Assembly (NCBI GenBank): GCA_001414485.1
Contig: LLEY01000146.1
Location: forward strand, 99,308-163,307
Direction: 5' to 3'
Origin: Calycina herbarum
Lineage: Eukaryota > Ascomycota > Leotiomycetes > Helotiales > Pezizellaceae
Length of the DNA stretch: 64,000 nucleotides
The position numbers and the translations under genes were made by a program. Positions 49,678 to 61,478 of the stretch are shown in pieces; the stretch's first letter is position 1, and each line of letters begins with the position of its first letter. The notes below the pieces were generated by a model that searched no databases, was not told where the DNA came from, and saw only the letters and a list, made by a program, of their open reading frames with translations.

Positions 49678-49979
49678 TTATCTCCCCTTTCCTAAATGTG
49701 TGTTGTTCGGTGGATTTGCTGACTGAGATAATAGCTGTCCCGAAGAAACACAGTGTTTGTGTGATGTATTTAGTGTCGGGGAGTGCGGAGATTATGATGA
49801 TATCAGTTCCTCGTAGAATTTATTTTCTACTTTGATGTATTACCGGTAATATAGTCGTATTCAGGAACAATCGAACATCTCAGGTTCTTCCCTTGATGTG
49901 CTTCGTTGCGGAATCCAGGTGTTCACTTCATAAGCAAAACGCCTGGTGGCCGAGCATAGTAAAGTAGTAAGCCCTCTTC

Positions 49980-50587
49980 TAAACTATATAGAGAATCTAC
50001 GTTACTTTTAGCTTATACTTGTAGAGCTTAAAGTGTTTTAGTATCCTTATTTACTTAGTAGATACGTTTAGAGAGTATAAGAGATTCTTAGAAGTAATTA
50101 TTATCTATAAAAGCTAATATAATCAAGCTTATCTCGACTCTTAGGTTCTTAAGTACTTCTATATCGACTTATTCCTTCGTTAGAAGCGTATTAGTATAGT
50201 ACTATTTCTTAAGCTTCTTTTATATATATAACTTATTAATCTTTCTAGTTAAGATATCTACTTTCTTATTTTCCTTTCTAGAATAGTATATTACTATAAA
50301 TTAGTACTTAGCTAAACCTTTAGTCTATCTTACTTAGTATATAGTAAGCTATTTTATTATTATAAAGTATTTAAGTACTTTATAGTTCTAGTCTCTATTT
50401 AGTAAGTAAGTATATAATTATAAATAACTCTTTATTATATATCTTATAATTATATTTAGCTAAGAATATATTCTTACTAAAGTAGACTACTAGATACTAC
50501 TCTCTATTAGCTTACTATTATTATAGTACTTTAGTAGCTATTCTATTAGAAGCGTCTATCTTAATTATTATAAAGAGTTCTAGAGAG
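49980..50587 (-). mobile_element. gypsy-1 remnant, RNase H part
   Basis: A minus-strand Ty3/gypsy RNase H relic: IYNKELFIIIYLL followed by stops, at about 50.34-50.45 kb. Its other half (RT C-terminal side) is at 57640-58050, beyond the Fot-4 insertion. Confidence 0.6.
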
Positions 50588-50694
50588 TAACGTGTTTTAT
50601 AAGCGAGCTAGCTATATAAGCGAGCTAGCTACTTTTCAAACTTTATAATAATTATTAACTTCTAGTTATATTATCTCTATTAAACAACGTCTAA

Positions 50695-51080
50695 ATGTCT
50701 TCTAATAAAAACAAGATCAACTTAGCTATCTAAGCACTTGAAAACGACGCGTTAATTATCTAACGAAGCGCTACGAAGGCTTATAATACCCCTCGATCTA
50801 CTATTTCAAGCTGATACGCTGGAATCTAACTAAGACGCGATTACGAGCCTAATTCGAAGAAACTTACGAAGCTAGAGAAGGAGGCGATAATTAGATATAT
50901 ATTAAAGCAGGATTCGAGAGAGTTTTCGCCTATAAAGAATATAGTACGAGATATAGCTAATAACTTACTAAAGAAGTATAATAGGTAGCTTATAAGCAGG
51001 AACTAGCCGGACAACTTTATTCAGTATATACCTAAGCTAAAAACTCGATAGAGTCGTTCTTATAATTATTAGTAAGCTTT
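50695..51080 (+). pseudogene. Fot-4 transposase, N-terminal part
   Basis: Starts MSSNKNKINLAI, then helix-turn-helix-like KAYNTPRSTISS, then KKLTKLEKEAIIRYIL and DSREFSPIKNIVRDIANNLL, a pogo/Fot1 HTH_psq plus CENP-B arrangement. RIP stops. It is interrupted at 51080 by the gypsy-2 LTR. Confidence 0.75.
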
Positions 51081-51409
51081 TGTAATAAACCTAATCTACT
51101 AGCCCTCTAGTAGTTATTCTTACCTATAGTATATACAGGTGTAGTAGATAATTAGAGAAGTAAGAGGTAGTTTAATTAAAGATCTAAAGCTATAGAAGAG
51201 AAGAGAAGGAAAGAGGAGACTTCTAGAGGTCTTATAATATAGAGATAGCTAAGGAATCGATAAGTTATAGGAATGTCGATCTGTTTTTAGAAATAGTTCC
51301 TAGCCTAGGTAGGAATGGTTCTAGGCTAGGCTAGGAATAGCAGGCTTTGCGAATGCCGGCGAGTAGCTGTACGTGAGTCACGTGCTCGGCGGTGGCCAGG
51401 TCTGTAATA
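51081..51409 (-). repeat. gypsy-2 3' LTR (left copy)
   Basis: 329 bp, starts TGTAATAAACC and ends GTCTGTAATA. About 22 differences from 56671-56999, all transitions. Contains a GC-rich segment with CACGTG. Confidence 0.9.
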
Positions 51410-51429
51410 TTACCCCTCTCTTTAAGTAG

Positions 51430-54400
51430 AGCTCGCCCGCGAGCTCTGAACCTACTACTCTATAGGTAATTTATCCTCGTTCTTATGATATTCTAGCTCG
51501 TCTATACTATCTTCCCAGCTCTATAACTATTCTACTAAGTACCTAGGAGGCCTTAGGAGAGAAGGATTTAGAGTATAAAACTCTTAAAGCTTATACGAGT
51601 AGCTTATAAAGTTAGAAGTTAGGTACTAGGCCAGGTCTAGCTTACTTTATATCTATTAAACCTGGTATTATAATTTTCTATAATAGCCTCTAGAGGCTAG
51701 TACTTGGTCTATATCCTATTCGTTATATCTGTTAACTATAATAGGTAGTCCTGGTTTCTATAGCTGGCTTAGTAGCGGATTATTAGAAGCTTTGCGAAGC
51801 TTGTCTATAGAGATTATAGGCTATATTTTAATTATCGGAGACAGGTTAACCTAGAAAGCGTTTCTAACCTTTTCTAGGACTATATACGGACTAGCTATCT
51901 GCTAGTCGAGCTTACGGCTTAGGCGGTCTATATTCTACGTCTTTGTCGATATATAGACCTTGTCGCCTATAGTAAAGTCTACTAGTCGCCGGTGCTTGTT
52001 TGCTTGCTTACGCTAGCGTTCTTAAGTAGCTTTGATTCTCTTATAAGCGGTTTCCTAGACACTATATATACGGGTTATATACGCAACTGCTTCGTCTTGT
52101 AAAAGCTGTTTACAGACGCTTATTAGCTCTTCCAGGCTCTAGCGGACCTAATCAAAGCTGGTACGTAGCACGTAACTAAGCTCGATTTATATAGGCGGAA
52201 GAGTCGTCGAGTCCTAGAGAAGTATAGCTTAAGCGTAGTCTATAATTAGTATTAGTTTAGACTAGTTATCTTAATAGTAGTTTATAAATAGGCGAAGGCG
52301 TTAGTTAATCTACTAGTTTATATTCTTAGTTTAACCGTCGGTTTATACGTATATAGCCGTAGATAGCTTAATCTTAGTCTTTAGAATCTAGTTAAACTCT
52401 TACTAGAACTCTAAGACGAATTATAGACCGCGGTTAGAGATAATAGTATCTAACGGTCTATAATAGTACTATACGCGGTTGAGGTAGATCTGTATAGTCT
52501 TTTTTACATCTATAGTCTTTAGATAAGAGATAGAGACAGATCTCTTACTTAGCTAGTAGATAAAGATAATAATTATATCTATCCTAGACTTATTAGAAAG
52601 GAATTCCTTAAAATTAACTAATATATATTACTATAGGCGATCTAGGATAGGCAAGAGATTAAGGAGTCTAGGGAGGCAGTCTTATAACACGTAAGAGCGA
52701 CAGTAGGTCTGGTAATTATAGACGAATCGTTATATATCTAAACGAAGGTACGGCTAGTAGTAGCGGTCTATAACTAGCTTTAGAGTCTTAGATTATCTAG
52801 AGTAGGCTACTAAGACTTGATTGTGAACCTCGCTTAGTAAGCGTACTTTGAGATCGTCGTCCTTAAGTAGGATAAGCCGTTCTTAGTAAAGCAGAAGGCT
52901 GTTATAGGTTGTCTAGCTAGGGCGTTCGTTCGTAGCGTACTAGCGGAGAGCGTTAAGGCCTATACTTATACGATTAGCCTATAGGATATCGTTAATTAAG
53001 TTATATAGTCTATCGGCTACTCTAACGAGTGTAATATCTACGGAAGAGTCTAAGTCTAGGTCTATAATAATCCGCGAGTCGAGATTCTCAGGCTGTAAGA
53101 GAACTTATATACGAGTAGATATCTTTATTATTATTTAACTATCTACTTCTTAGTCTCGGCGAGTAAGGGAATCCGCTTAATTCTAGCTACTAGACTTATA
53201 AGTAAGTAGGAAGTTAAATCGAGAGAGGGTTTCAGCCTAGCGAGCTTGTCGGCTAGATAAGGCTTTAGTTATTATAAAGTACTTAAGAGCTTTATAGTCT
53301 AAAACGACCTATATCTAGTATAGAGACCCTTTAAGCTTAGGTCTCCAAGCTTCTAGAGAACGTATAATAGCTAGTATCTCTTTATTATAAATTAGGTAGT
53401 TAATCTCAGTAGGTATTATTATCTTAGAGAAGTAAGCTATAGAGTGTTACTCTTAACTCGGCTGTAACTAAAGGAGTATACCGCTAAGGACGCTGTCAGA
53501 GGAATTAGTCTTAACTATAGACTTATATTACGGATTAAAGTATATAAGAAGAGGTATATTAATAAGCTAGGCCTTTAGCTCGGAGAAGGCGTTCTAATAC
53601 GTAGGTGTCTACTAAAACGGCTAGTCTTTATAAGTTAGAGCTGTTAACAGGTATATAACTTATCCGTAGTTAAGAATAAACTTCTAATAGAAGTTACAAA
53701 AGCTAAGAAAGGACTAAACACCGTAGACTATAATAGAGCGTTCCTAGTTATAGATCGTTTCTATCTTTTCTAGGTCTACTTTAATCCCGTCAGTACTTAT
53801 ATAGAAGCCTAGGTACTTTATATAAGTAACGTTAAACTTAGATTTCTTAATATTAGCTTATAAGCTAGCTTTACGAAGCTGTAAAAGGACCTTACAAACG
53901 TGTTCCTAATAGTCTAGCTCGTTCTTAGAGTAAATAAGAATATCGTTAAAGTAGATAGTATAAAAGTCGTCTAAATAGTTAAAGAGTATATCGTTTATAA
54001 ACCGTTAATATATTACAGGTCCGTTAGTTAGTCTAAAAGGTATAACTTTATACTTATAGGCTCTGTAACAGGTCTAGAACGTTATTAGTTCCTTAGACTT
54101 AGAGTTAATCTAAATCCGGTGAAAAGCTTATTATATATCTAGCTTTATAAAGATACGAGCCTTGTCTAGACAAGTAAGAGTTTCGTTAATTAATAGAAGA
54201 GGATACTAGTCCTTATAGGTTAGGTTATTCAGCTTATAGTAATTAATATAGAACTATAGAGAGCTGTTAGACTTCTTAACAAAGAGAATCGAGGCTGTAA
54301 AGAGAGCTTAGCTAGTCTTAATAAAACCTTTATAAAAGTTCTTAATAAGGTATTATTTTATAGCCTAGAGCTCGTCTGTTAACTGGTGGCGGAGGGGGCT

Positions 54401-55500
54401 ATAGGATAAGTCGTCTACGTTTCTATCTATAAGTTCGATCTTATAGTCGTATAGGCGACGAGAGAGAAGAGTATTAGACACAGCTTTAGAGAAAACGTCT
54501 ATAAGATCCTAGTAAGCTCCGAAGAGGCTTTCTTAGACCTGTAAGTCGTCTTTTTAATCTATAAGCTTTTTTTCTATTAAGTAATCGATCTTATAAAGAG
54601 AGGTACTAAAGGCCGTAGCTTTAGTGTCTTATAGGTTATAGTAATATATAGTAGCACCGATAACAGCGATGTCTACCGGTGGCAGGTCGAGGCGTACACG
54701 TTTTAGGCGTGCTATAGAGGCTTTATAAATATCTAAATCTGTAAGAGCGCGGTTTATATTTCGTAAGTTGTTTTAGTAGTTCTAGTACTCGCTGTAACGT
54801 ACGGCCAGGGGTGTAGTAGGCGGGCGCGCTAGGATCTAAGGGACTAGCAGCTCGTCGATAAGGCTTACGAACAGTTGTAGGTCTTCCTAGTATTTATATA
54901 TAACCTGTTCTTCTAGGGCCTAATCGCGGCGATCCGTGTCAGCTTAGTAATCTAGGTTTAAGAGCCGAGTCTATAGAATCCTAGAATCTAGAAGGCGTAG
55001 CTAGATAAGGTTAGAAGAAGGAGAGAGATCTACGAGCTATATAAGTCGTTACTAGCAGGGGTTAAGTTATACGTTAAGCTAGTTAAACTATATACGCCTA
55101 AGAATAAGGTCTTAATAGCTAGTATTAAGAAGGACTATAGAGACGTTATACTATTTACAGCTATCTATATATAAGTGAAGAATAATATAGCAGTTTATAA
55201 ACTATCGACTCTGTTCGTCAAAGCCGCGAACTATAATAAGAGTAGGAAGAGTATAAATAGTTAAAGAGAAGAAGTAAGCCAGCCTCTAAGCGAACTTTAT
55301 ACTAATAAGTACAAAGCCGTTTACTCTAGTATCAGCTAGAGTAGAGGTTTTAAATCTATATCTATTAAAAACTAAGTTATAAGAGACTATAAACTGTTTT
55401 CCTCTAAGTAGCTGACTTAGATCGATAGCTAACTAGCTAGGACCTCGGTAAAGTAAGCCTAGAGAGGAGACTTTCCCTAGACTTAGTCGTTTTCCGACTG
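51430..55500 (-). pseudogene. gypsy-2 pol, decayed
   Basis: Minus strand. The reverse transcriptase box reads FYTIYFNDILIY at about 53932-53968 (first Asp of YFDD now Asn). RNase H and integrase follow toward the left LTR by order. Stops are TAA/TAG. Boundaries are approximate. Confidence 0.7.
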
Positions 55501-56451
55501 TTCTAAGTCGGACGTAGGCTTCGTAAGCTTATTAACGTCTATAATAGACTTAGAGTTCTTAGAGCATTCGCGGACATAGTGCCTAGTCCTCTTACACTTA
55601 AAGCAGGCGTCGTCTAGTTCCTTATAAGCAGGCGTTAGTTTATATAATAGTCTATAAAGGCGGGGGGGCGGGGTAGGGGAGGTTGTATAGAACGTAGTTT
55701 AAGTAGTAGTAAAAGTTCTAGCTGGGCGGGAGGTAGTAGTAGCAGTTATAGGCCGGAGAATAAGACGAGCGGTCTATAAGTTGCTTCTACAAAGCTAAAG
55801 TCTTCGTAAGTTCTTGTTAATAAGTCGACACTTGTTTGCTAGGGCCGTACTTATAAGTAGGACGTCTAAGAATAGTAAGACAGACTATTATAGAGGTAGC
55901 GTAAGCTTGTTATATAAGTCGGGCTATAAGTCGTCTGTCGAGATCCGTCTAGTACTCGTAAGGTATAAGAAGCGAGTATAGAAGGTTATAAAAGTCTCGT
56001 TATCTCTTATAATAAGCCAGCGGAATTCGATACAGACGTTCTACGCTTCGAACGAGTTCTCTAGGATATTCGTAAGATATATAATCATTTCTTTTATAAA
56101 CTAAAACAGCTTAGGTCTCTTCTAGTAACAGAGCATAGGATGCTTTTAAACAATATTAGCTATTCGGTTAAAAACGTAAGCTATCTTTGCTTCCTCTAGC
56201 TTAAATATAGAGGCGTTAATAAGAAACTTATCCTTAATCTAGATCTTCTAGTTGTCGAAGGTTAGAGACGAGCTATCTATTAGAGGCTTAGTATTCTTAA
56301 GCTTAACTGTAAACGACCTATATTATCTAGTTTCAGATAGGGTATTCCCTTATAGAGAGGTATAGACGTTGTCTAGTTGTTCTCGCAGTAGGCAGACCTG
56401 TTTTAGAGCTATAGCGAGCTGTTAAGCGTCCGTAGACTAGTCGGCAGACAT
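55500..56451 (-). pseudogene. gypsy-2 gag, decayed but keeps its zinc knuckle
   Basis: Minus-strand frame from ATG at 56451 (MSAD, stop, STDA...). The same frame continues for hundreds of codons with only TAA/TAG stops: KIAYVFNRIANIV, IEFRWLIIRDNETFITFYTR. The zinc knuckle CFKCKRTRHYVREC (C-x2-C-x4-H-x4-C) at about 55564-55606 is intact. No frameshift seen, so damage is by base change only. Confidence 0.75.
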
Positions 56452-56670
56452 CGTTATAGACGACTTAGTTGTAAGGACAGAGAGTATAAGTAGAAGAGCC
56501 CTAGGCTCTTATACGCGGTAGTAGGCGCGGGTATACAAGGCTATATAAGGCGCTGGTAGTATCTACGAGCAGTCTATATAGACCGTAGGTGTTATATTAG
56601 AATCGTAACAGATATTCTAATCCTTCCTAGGAGCAGTAGTAAATAGAGAGAAGAAGGGAGCTTTAGATAA

Positions 56671-56999
56671 TATAATAAACCCAATCTACTAGCTCTCTAG
56701 TAGTTATCCTTACCTATAGTATATACAGGTATAGCAGATAATTAAAGAAGTAAGAAGTGGTTTAATTAAAGATCTAAAGCTACAGAAGAGAAGAGAAGGA
56801 AAGAGGAGACTTCTAGAGGTCCTATAATATAGAGATAGCTAAGGAATCGATAAGTTATAGGAATATCGATCTGTTTTTAGAAATAGTTCCTAGCCTAGGT
56901 AGGAATAGTTCTAGGCCAGGCCAGGAATAGCAGGCTTTGCGGACGCCGGCGAGCAGCCGTACGCGAGTCACGTGCTCGGCGGTGGCCAGGTCCGTAACA
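56671..56999 (-). repeat. gypsy-2 5' LTR (right copy)
   Basis: 329 bp, starts TATAATAAACCC (TG to TA at the outer end) and ends GTCCGTAACA. GCTTT follows. Confidence 0.9.
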
Positions 57000-57004
57000 G
57001 CTTT

Positions 57005-57560
57005 AACTAAAGATCCGCGGATTATTAGCTTATAGTTTATACTTATATAGTTATTTAAGAATAAACATAGTATTATAGACGAGAATATATATAATTTTAA
57101 TAAGACTAGTTTATAATAGGTGTTATATTATCTTAGCTTATTATTATAAGTTTAGAGATACACGAGAGACGTAAAAAAGTTTAGCTAAGTAATCGCGAAT
57201 AGGTTATAGTTATTTAAGAAGTTAATATAATAGATTAGGTAATAGTATTAATATAGAAAGAAATTATAGATCTTCGTAAGATAACTAAGCGTAAGAGTTA
57301 TAAAAGGAAATATATTTAGAGATAAGAGATATTAATAGTAGAGGAAGTAATTAGTTTAATTACTTCTATAGAAAATAGTAATTAGGAAAGTAGTAGAGAG
57401 ATAAAAAGAAGGTTCGAGTAGAGAGGTATTATAAGTGTTATAGTAAAATTAGATATAATTCTCGTACTTATTAAGTAGAAATAGTAGATACTAAAGATAG
57501 CAACGACTTTGAATAATCTTATAGTATCTTATATAATATAATAGCTTGTTCTAGTATTAA
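57005..57560 (+). pseudogene. Fot-4 transposase, continuation
   Basis: Resumes after gypsy-2: a DDE block I relic NIYNFNKTSL near 57.08 kb, then charged and basic sequence. Blocks II and III are not evident, consistent with an internal deletion. Confidence 0.6.
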
Positions 57561-57639
57561 GTAATTTGTATTTAAAAATAAGTTATTCGGAAAAGTAGCT
57601 AGCTCGCTTATATAGCTAGCTCGCTTGTAAAACACGTTA

Positions 57640-58050
57640 ATAGTAAAGAATAAGCACTAATATAAGATATATTTTAAGTTTCTTAAATATATTCTAGTAA
57701 CTTTTATTAAAGTTAAAGAGTATATTATTTCTTATAACACGTACTAGTAGTTTTATAATAACTTTATAGTTATATATAAATCTCTAGTAGAAGTTATAAA
57801 AACTAAGAAAGCTTTAAACTCTCTTAACTATATTAGATACTTATTAGTTCTAGATAACTAAGACTTTTTCTAAGTCTATTTTAATACTATTAGTTTTAAT
57901 AATAAACTAAAGATATTTAGTTTTCTTAATATTAAACTCGTATTTCTTAATATTAGCTTATAAGTTTATATCTTATAGTTATTAAAAAACCTTCTATATA
58001 TACTTATTATATTTTAATATATTTAAGAAATAGATAAAGATATTATTATT
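57640..58050 (-). mobile_element. gypsy-1 remnant, reverse transcriptase C-terminal part
   Basis: On the minus strand reads IKIDLEKVLVI, stops, then SFLSFYNFYQRFI, the segment after the RT active site in Ty3/gypsy elements. Joined with 49980-50587 it is one element split by Fot-4 at a TA. Confidence 0.6.
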
Positions 58051-58059
58051 ATTATTCTT

Positions 58060-59510
58060 ATACTACGTAGGCCGTAGGCTAAGCTCTAAGAGTAAGTAGT
58101 ATATCTTCTATTCTAGTTTATAAAGCTTTTTAGCTCGTTCTTCGTCGCTTCTTAAGCTTTCTCTTAAGTGTATAACACTTCTTTTTAGGCTCTTCTACTG
58201 TCTATTCGAAGCTCGTCTCTCTAACTTAGTAATATAAGGTAGTAGGTTAAAGTACTTAACTACTAAAGCGTATATTAGTAGTATAAGAGCTATAGATATA
58301 TCTACTGTCTCTAGCGCTTCTTAAGCGCTTTCTTAAAACTACCTAAGCCTAGGCCTTATCTTTTAGTACGTCTTAGCTATATTCTTCTCTTTCTCTCTCT
58401 CTCTCGTCTTCTTCTTATTCTCCTCTCTATCTTCCTCTAGTAATTCTATTATAAGTCTATACTCTTAGAGTCTTCCTAGCTTAAGCAGCTAAGTAGTAAT
58501 CCTCGGCGCTAGCTTCTTATTCGCCAGCGTCTCTCTTAGCTTTCTAAGGTCTCTAATCCGCTTTCTAAGAGCTCTTATAAGCGTTTCTCTTTCTTATAAA
58601 ATCTTATAGTAAAATAGTATAAGATACTCTACTATCTCTCTACTGTCTACGTATATATACTATAGTATAAGCTAGTCTAGTACTCTTCTTAAGAAGAGAA
58701 AGACGTTAAGCTCTATTACTTCTATTTATACTTATATAAGTAGTAAGCTCTTCGCTTTAGTAAGCTTCTTATAAACCTTCCGTAGCTTCTAATTATTAAG
58801 GTCTACCTTATTTAACACTTCTATATATTATATAGAGTTCTTCTCTTAGGTTCTCTTTCTCTAGGCTTCTAGACGCTTTCTCTATTCTTTAAACGTAGTA
58901 TTATACTCGAACCTCTCTCTCTCTATTCTCTATTTTCCTTCTTACTTCTATCTCGCTCTCTAGGAGTATAGTATTACCTTTTCTATCTTTAGTAGACTTT
59001 CTCTTCTTCTTCTTAGCTACGCCGCTATATACTTATAACCGTTTTAGATTAGCTTTCCTAGTTTAGACGCTTAGAACTTTCTTTTAAATACAGCTACTCT
59101 TAGGTTAAGATATAAGTCGATTAGTACGTAGTTAGTCTCTACTTTAAAGCTCTATACTAGAGTTGTCTTATATACCTCTATTATTACTCGTAGATACTTC
59201 GACTATTATATAGAAAAGCTTCTTACTATCTCTTTTATACTCTCTTTCTTTAGTATAGTATAGTACTATACTAATACTTCGTACGCGATAGCGCTTCTTA
59301 TTACTACTATATATATTTACCTTACTTAGTAATAGTCTATACTCTACGTTAGTAAAAGATATATATTTTTTACTAGTACTTATACTATAGATTTCTTCTA
59401 AATATATAGTAGAGTTAAGTATACTCTATCTATATAAGAGCTTTTATAACTCTTTTCTCTTATATTTCGCTTTCTAAGTTTAGAAGAGAAGAGAACAAAT
59501 TCTCTCTATC
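58060..59510. other. AT-rich stretch coding for charged, coiled-coil-like relics
   Basis: The minus strand is purine-rich with runs of Lys/Arg/Glu codons (KKKKRKS-like, EREREKEE-like; CTCTCTCTCT on the + strand near 58.4 kb). It resembles the charged C-terminal tails of the Fot-like transposases here, but no diagnostic motif or terminal repeat was found. Confidence 0.4.
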
Positions 59511-59514
59511 TACG

Positions 59515-60443
59515 TATAACGAAATAATAAACTAACTAATAAAGGTAATCGTTTCAAAGGTTAGTATATAGGTAAGAAGTACTAACGCGATATATTATTT
59601 ACTCGGAGGTAAACTTCGTTACTTATATTAAAATATTAAAGTAATATAATAAAATTAATAACTAAAGTTAAGTACGAAGCTTCTATCTAGAATAGTAGAT
59701 ATACTAGTATATATAGAACCTCTTATACTACTCGGATCCTTATATAAGCCTAGATTCCTAGATTCTTATAGATTCTCTAAGAGATCTAAAAGGATCTACT
59801 ACGTAACTTCTAATAGTTATTTAATAGTAAGATCCTAGAATACCTAAATACTTTTATATTACTAATTCTCTCTAGTATTACCTTCTATTTCCTAGATACT
59901 ATGTCTTATTCTATTAGAGTACTATCTAGACTACTTATTATATATAATATAATTTATAATACTATCTTCTTCTTAGTCTAGCGTATCTTTATACTTAAGT
60001 ATAAGCTAAGAAACTTAGTTAGAGTATTAGTAGTATTCTTTCTTTTTTATTATATCTTATCTTATATAGAAGAAGAAAGAAGAATAAATACTACTTATAA
60101 AAAGTATTAAAATAGTTTATAATAAAATATTACTATACTTCTACTACGCTTCTTAGAAGCGTCGATATTTTATCGATTCTTTATAATCTTCTTAATATTC
60201 TAAATATATTTAGTTAAAGCTAAAATATAATAGAACTAATAACGTCTAAGAAAAGAACGTTCTCTAAGCTAACGACTAGGCTTCTATTAAAAAGTAAGAG
60301 AAGAAGCTTAAGAGAGAGAAGGAGGAAGCGATAGTAAGAATTCTATTATTATAGAAGTAGAAGGTCTTTTTAAAAGAAAGGTAGTATAAAATATCTTATT
60401 AAGAGCTTTGTTTTCTTAATAAACTCGACACTGTTAAGAAGGT
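59515..60443 (-). mobile_element. gypsy-A/B family fragment: LTR plus start of internal region
   Basis: The LTR at 59515-59961 (447 bp, starts TATAACGAAAT) and the internal DNA to 60443 match 5959-6880 of gypsy-A in the same orientation. The match is cut at 60443 by the copia LTR. The remainder of the element, if present, lies beyond the window. Confidence 0.82.
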
Positions 60444-60814
60444 TATTAGTATTAGGTAATAACTACCTTACTTACTAATAGACTTTAGGTTTAAACCTTA
60501 GTCTATACTAGTTCTTTCTAGTATTGTCTAGAAGATTCGGTTACGTTCTCGGTTACGTAAACCGTAGAATCTTCTAGTAACTATTCTATTTATAAGCTAT
60601 AAAAGCTTCTAGTACTTATTCTAGAAGTATATATAGCTCTTTACTGTCCTTATAGTTAGGAACTAAGTTAATTAAGTCTTTTACTCTTTACCTATACTAC
60701 CGATTCTATAAAAACGTGATTTAACGATTACCTAACCTACTCTACACCGATCCTATAACTTACTCTATAGCCTACTCTGTAGCCTACTCTATAAGTTACT
60801 CTATTTCTCCTATA
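60444..60814 (+). repeat. copia 5' LTR
   Basis: 371 bp, from TATTAGTATTAGG to TTTCTCCTATA. Full-length match in inverted orientation to the solo LTR at 16605-16975. TATATATAGCTC near 60631 may be its promoter TATA. Confidence 0.88.
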
Positions 60815-61478
60815 GGTTATAAGCCCGGAGAGCCGATTTTAGGTCCCTGGAATCGATTTATTCTTTTACTTAACTTTCGGAACCGAATACCGTTATATTC
60901 GCAAGTATATACCTCTCTCTACTAATAGTGAAAGTCTTTAGTTTTAGAGACCCGTGTTCTACGTCTCTGAGACAGGAGCTCTAGCGAGTGTAAAGCTAGA
61001 GATATAAGTAAATATATACGAAAACTCGTATATATACTACTTATACTTAGACCTACGGCTATATCTATTACGATTACGTTATCTCATAGCAGGTGGTATA
61101 GCCTTCTTCTTAAACCAAGGAGCCCAGGCTTATAGCTACCTTTATATAGGGACTTATATATATAAAGAAGCTAGTAAGAAGTGGCTGTCTCTACTAGTAG
61201 ACTTTTAGATTATATAAGACTACTATTATCTATACTTATAAGAAGCTATCCTCGGAGAGGGTTAAGTATAGCTTAATTAGTACGTAGGTTATCCTATTCT
61301 TATATAAGATAAGTTAGCCTAGTAAGAAGGAAAGATAGTATAGTTATTTATACTCGAAAGAGAGGATAAAGCTTACTATTCTTCTCTAACTGAAATAGCT
61401 AATAAAGTACTTAAAAAAAAAGTACGTTTCTTCTCTATATATATAGACATATATATAGACTTTAAAGAGGTTTTAAAT

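Larger units (their letters stand above)
51081..56999 (-). mobile_element. gypsy-2: full-length Ty3/gypsy element inside Fot-4
   Basis: 5919 bp with 329-bp LTRs (51081-51409 and 56671-56999) and the perfect duplication GCTTT at 51076-51080 and 57000-57004. A polypurine tract (AAAGAGAGGGGTAA on the minus strand) abuts the left LTR, as expected for the 3' end. Gag-pol runs on the minus strand. It is less RIPped than the other gypsy copies. Confidence 0.92.
50590..57637 (+). mobile_element. Fot-4: short Fot-like transposon, split by gypsy-2
   Basis: Terminal repeats (left ACGTGTTTTATAAGCGAGC; right, reversed, ACGTGTTTTACAAGCGAGC) lie between TA duplications at 50588-50589 and 57638-57639. Without gypsy-2 and one GCTTT the element is 1124 bp, against about 1.82-1.86 kb for Fot-1 to Fot-3, so it also has an internal deletion. 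Confidence 0.85.
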
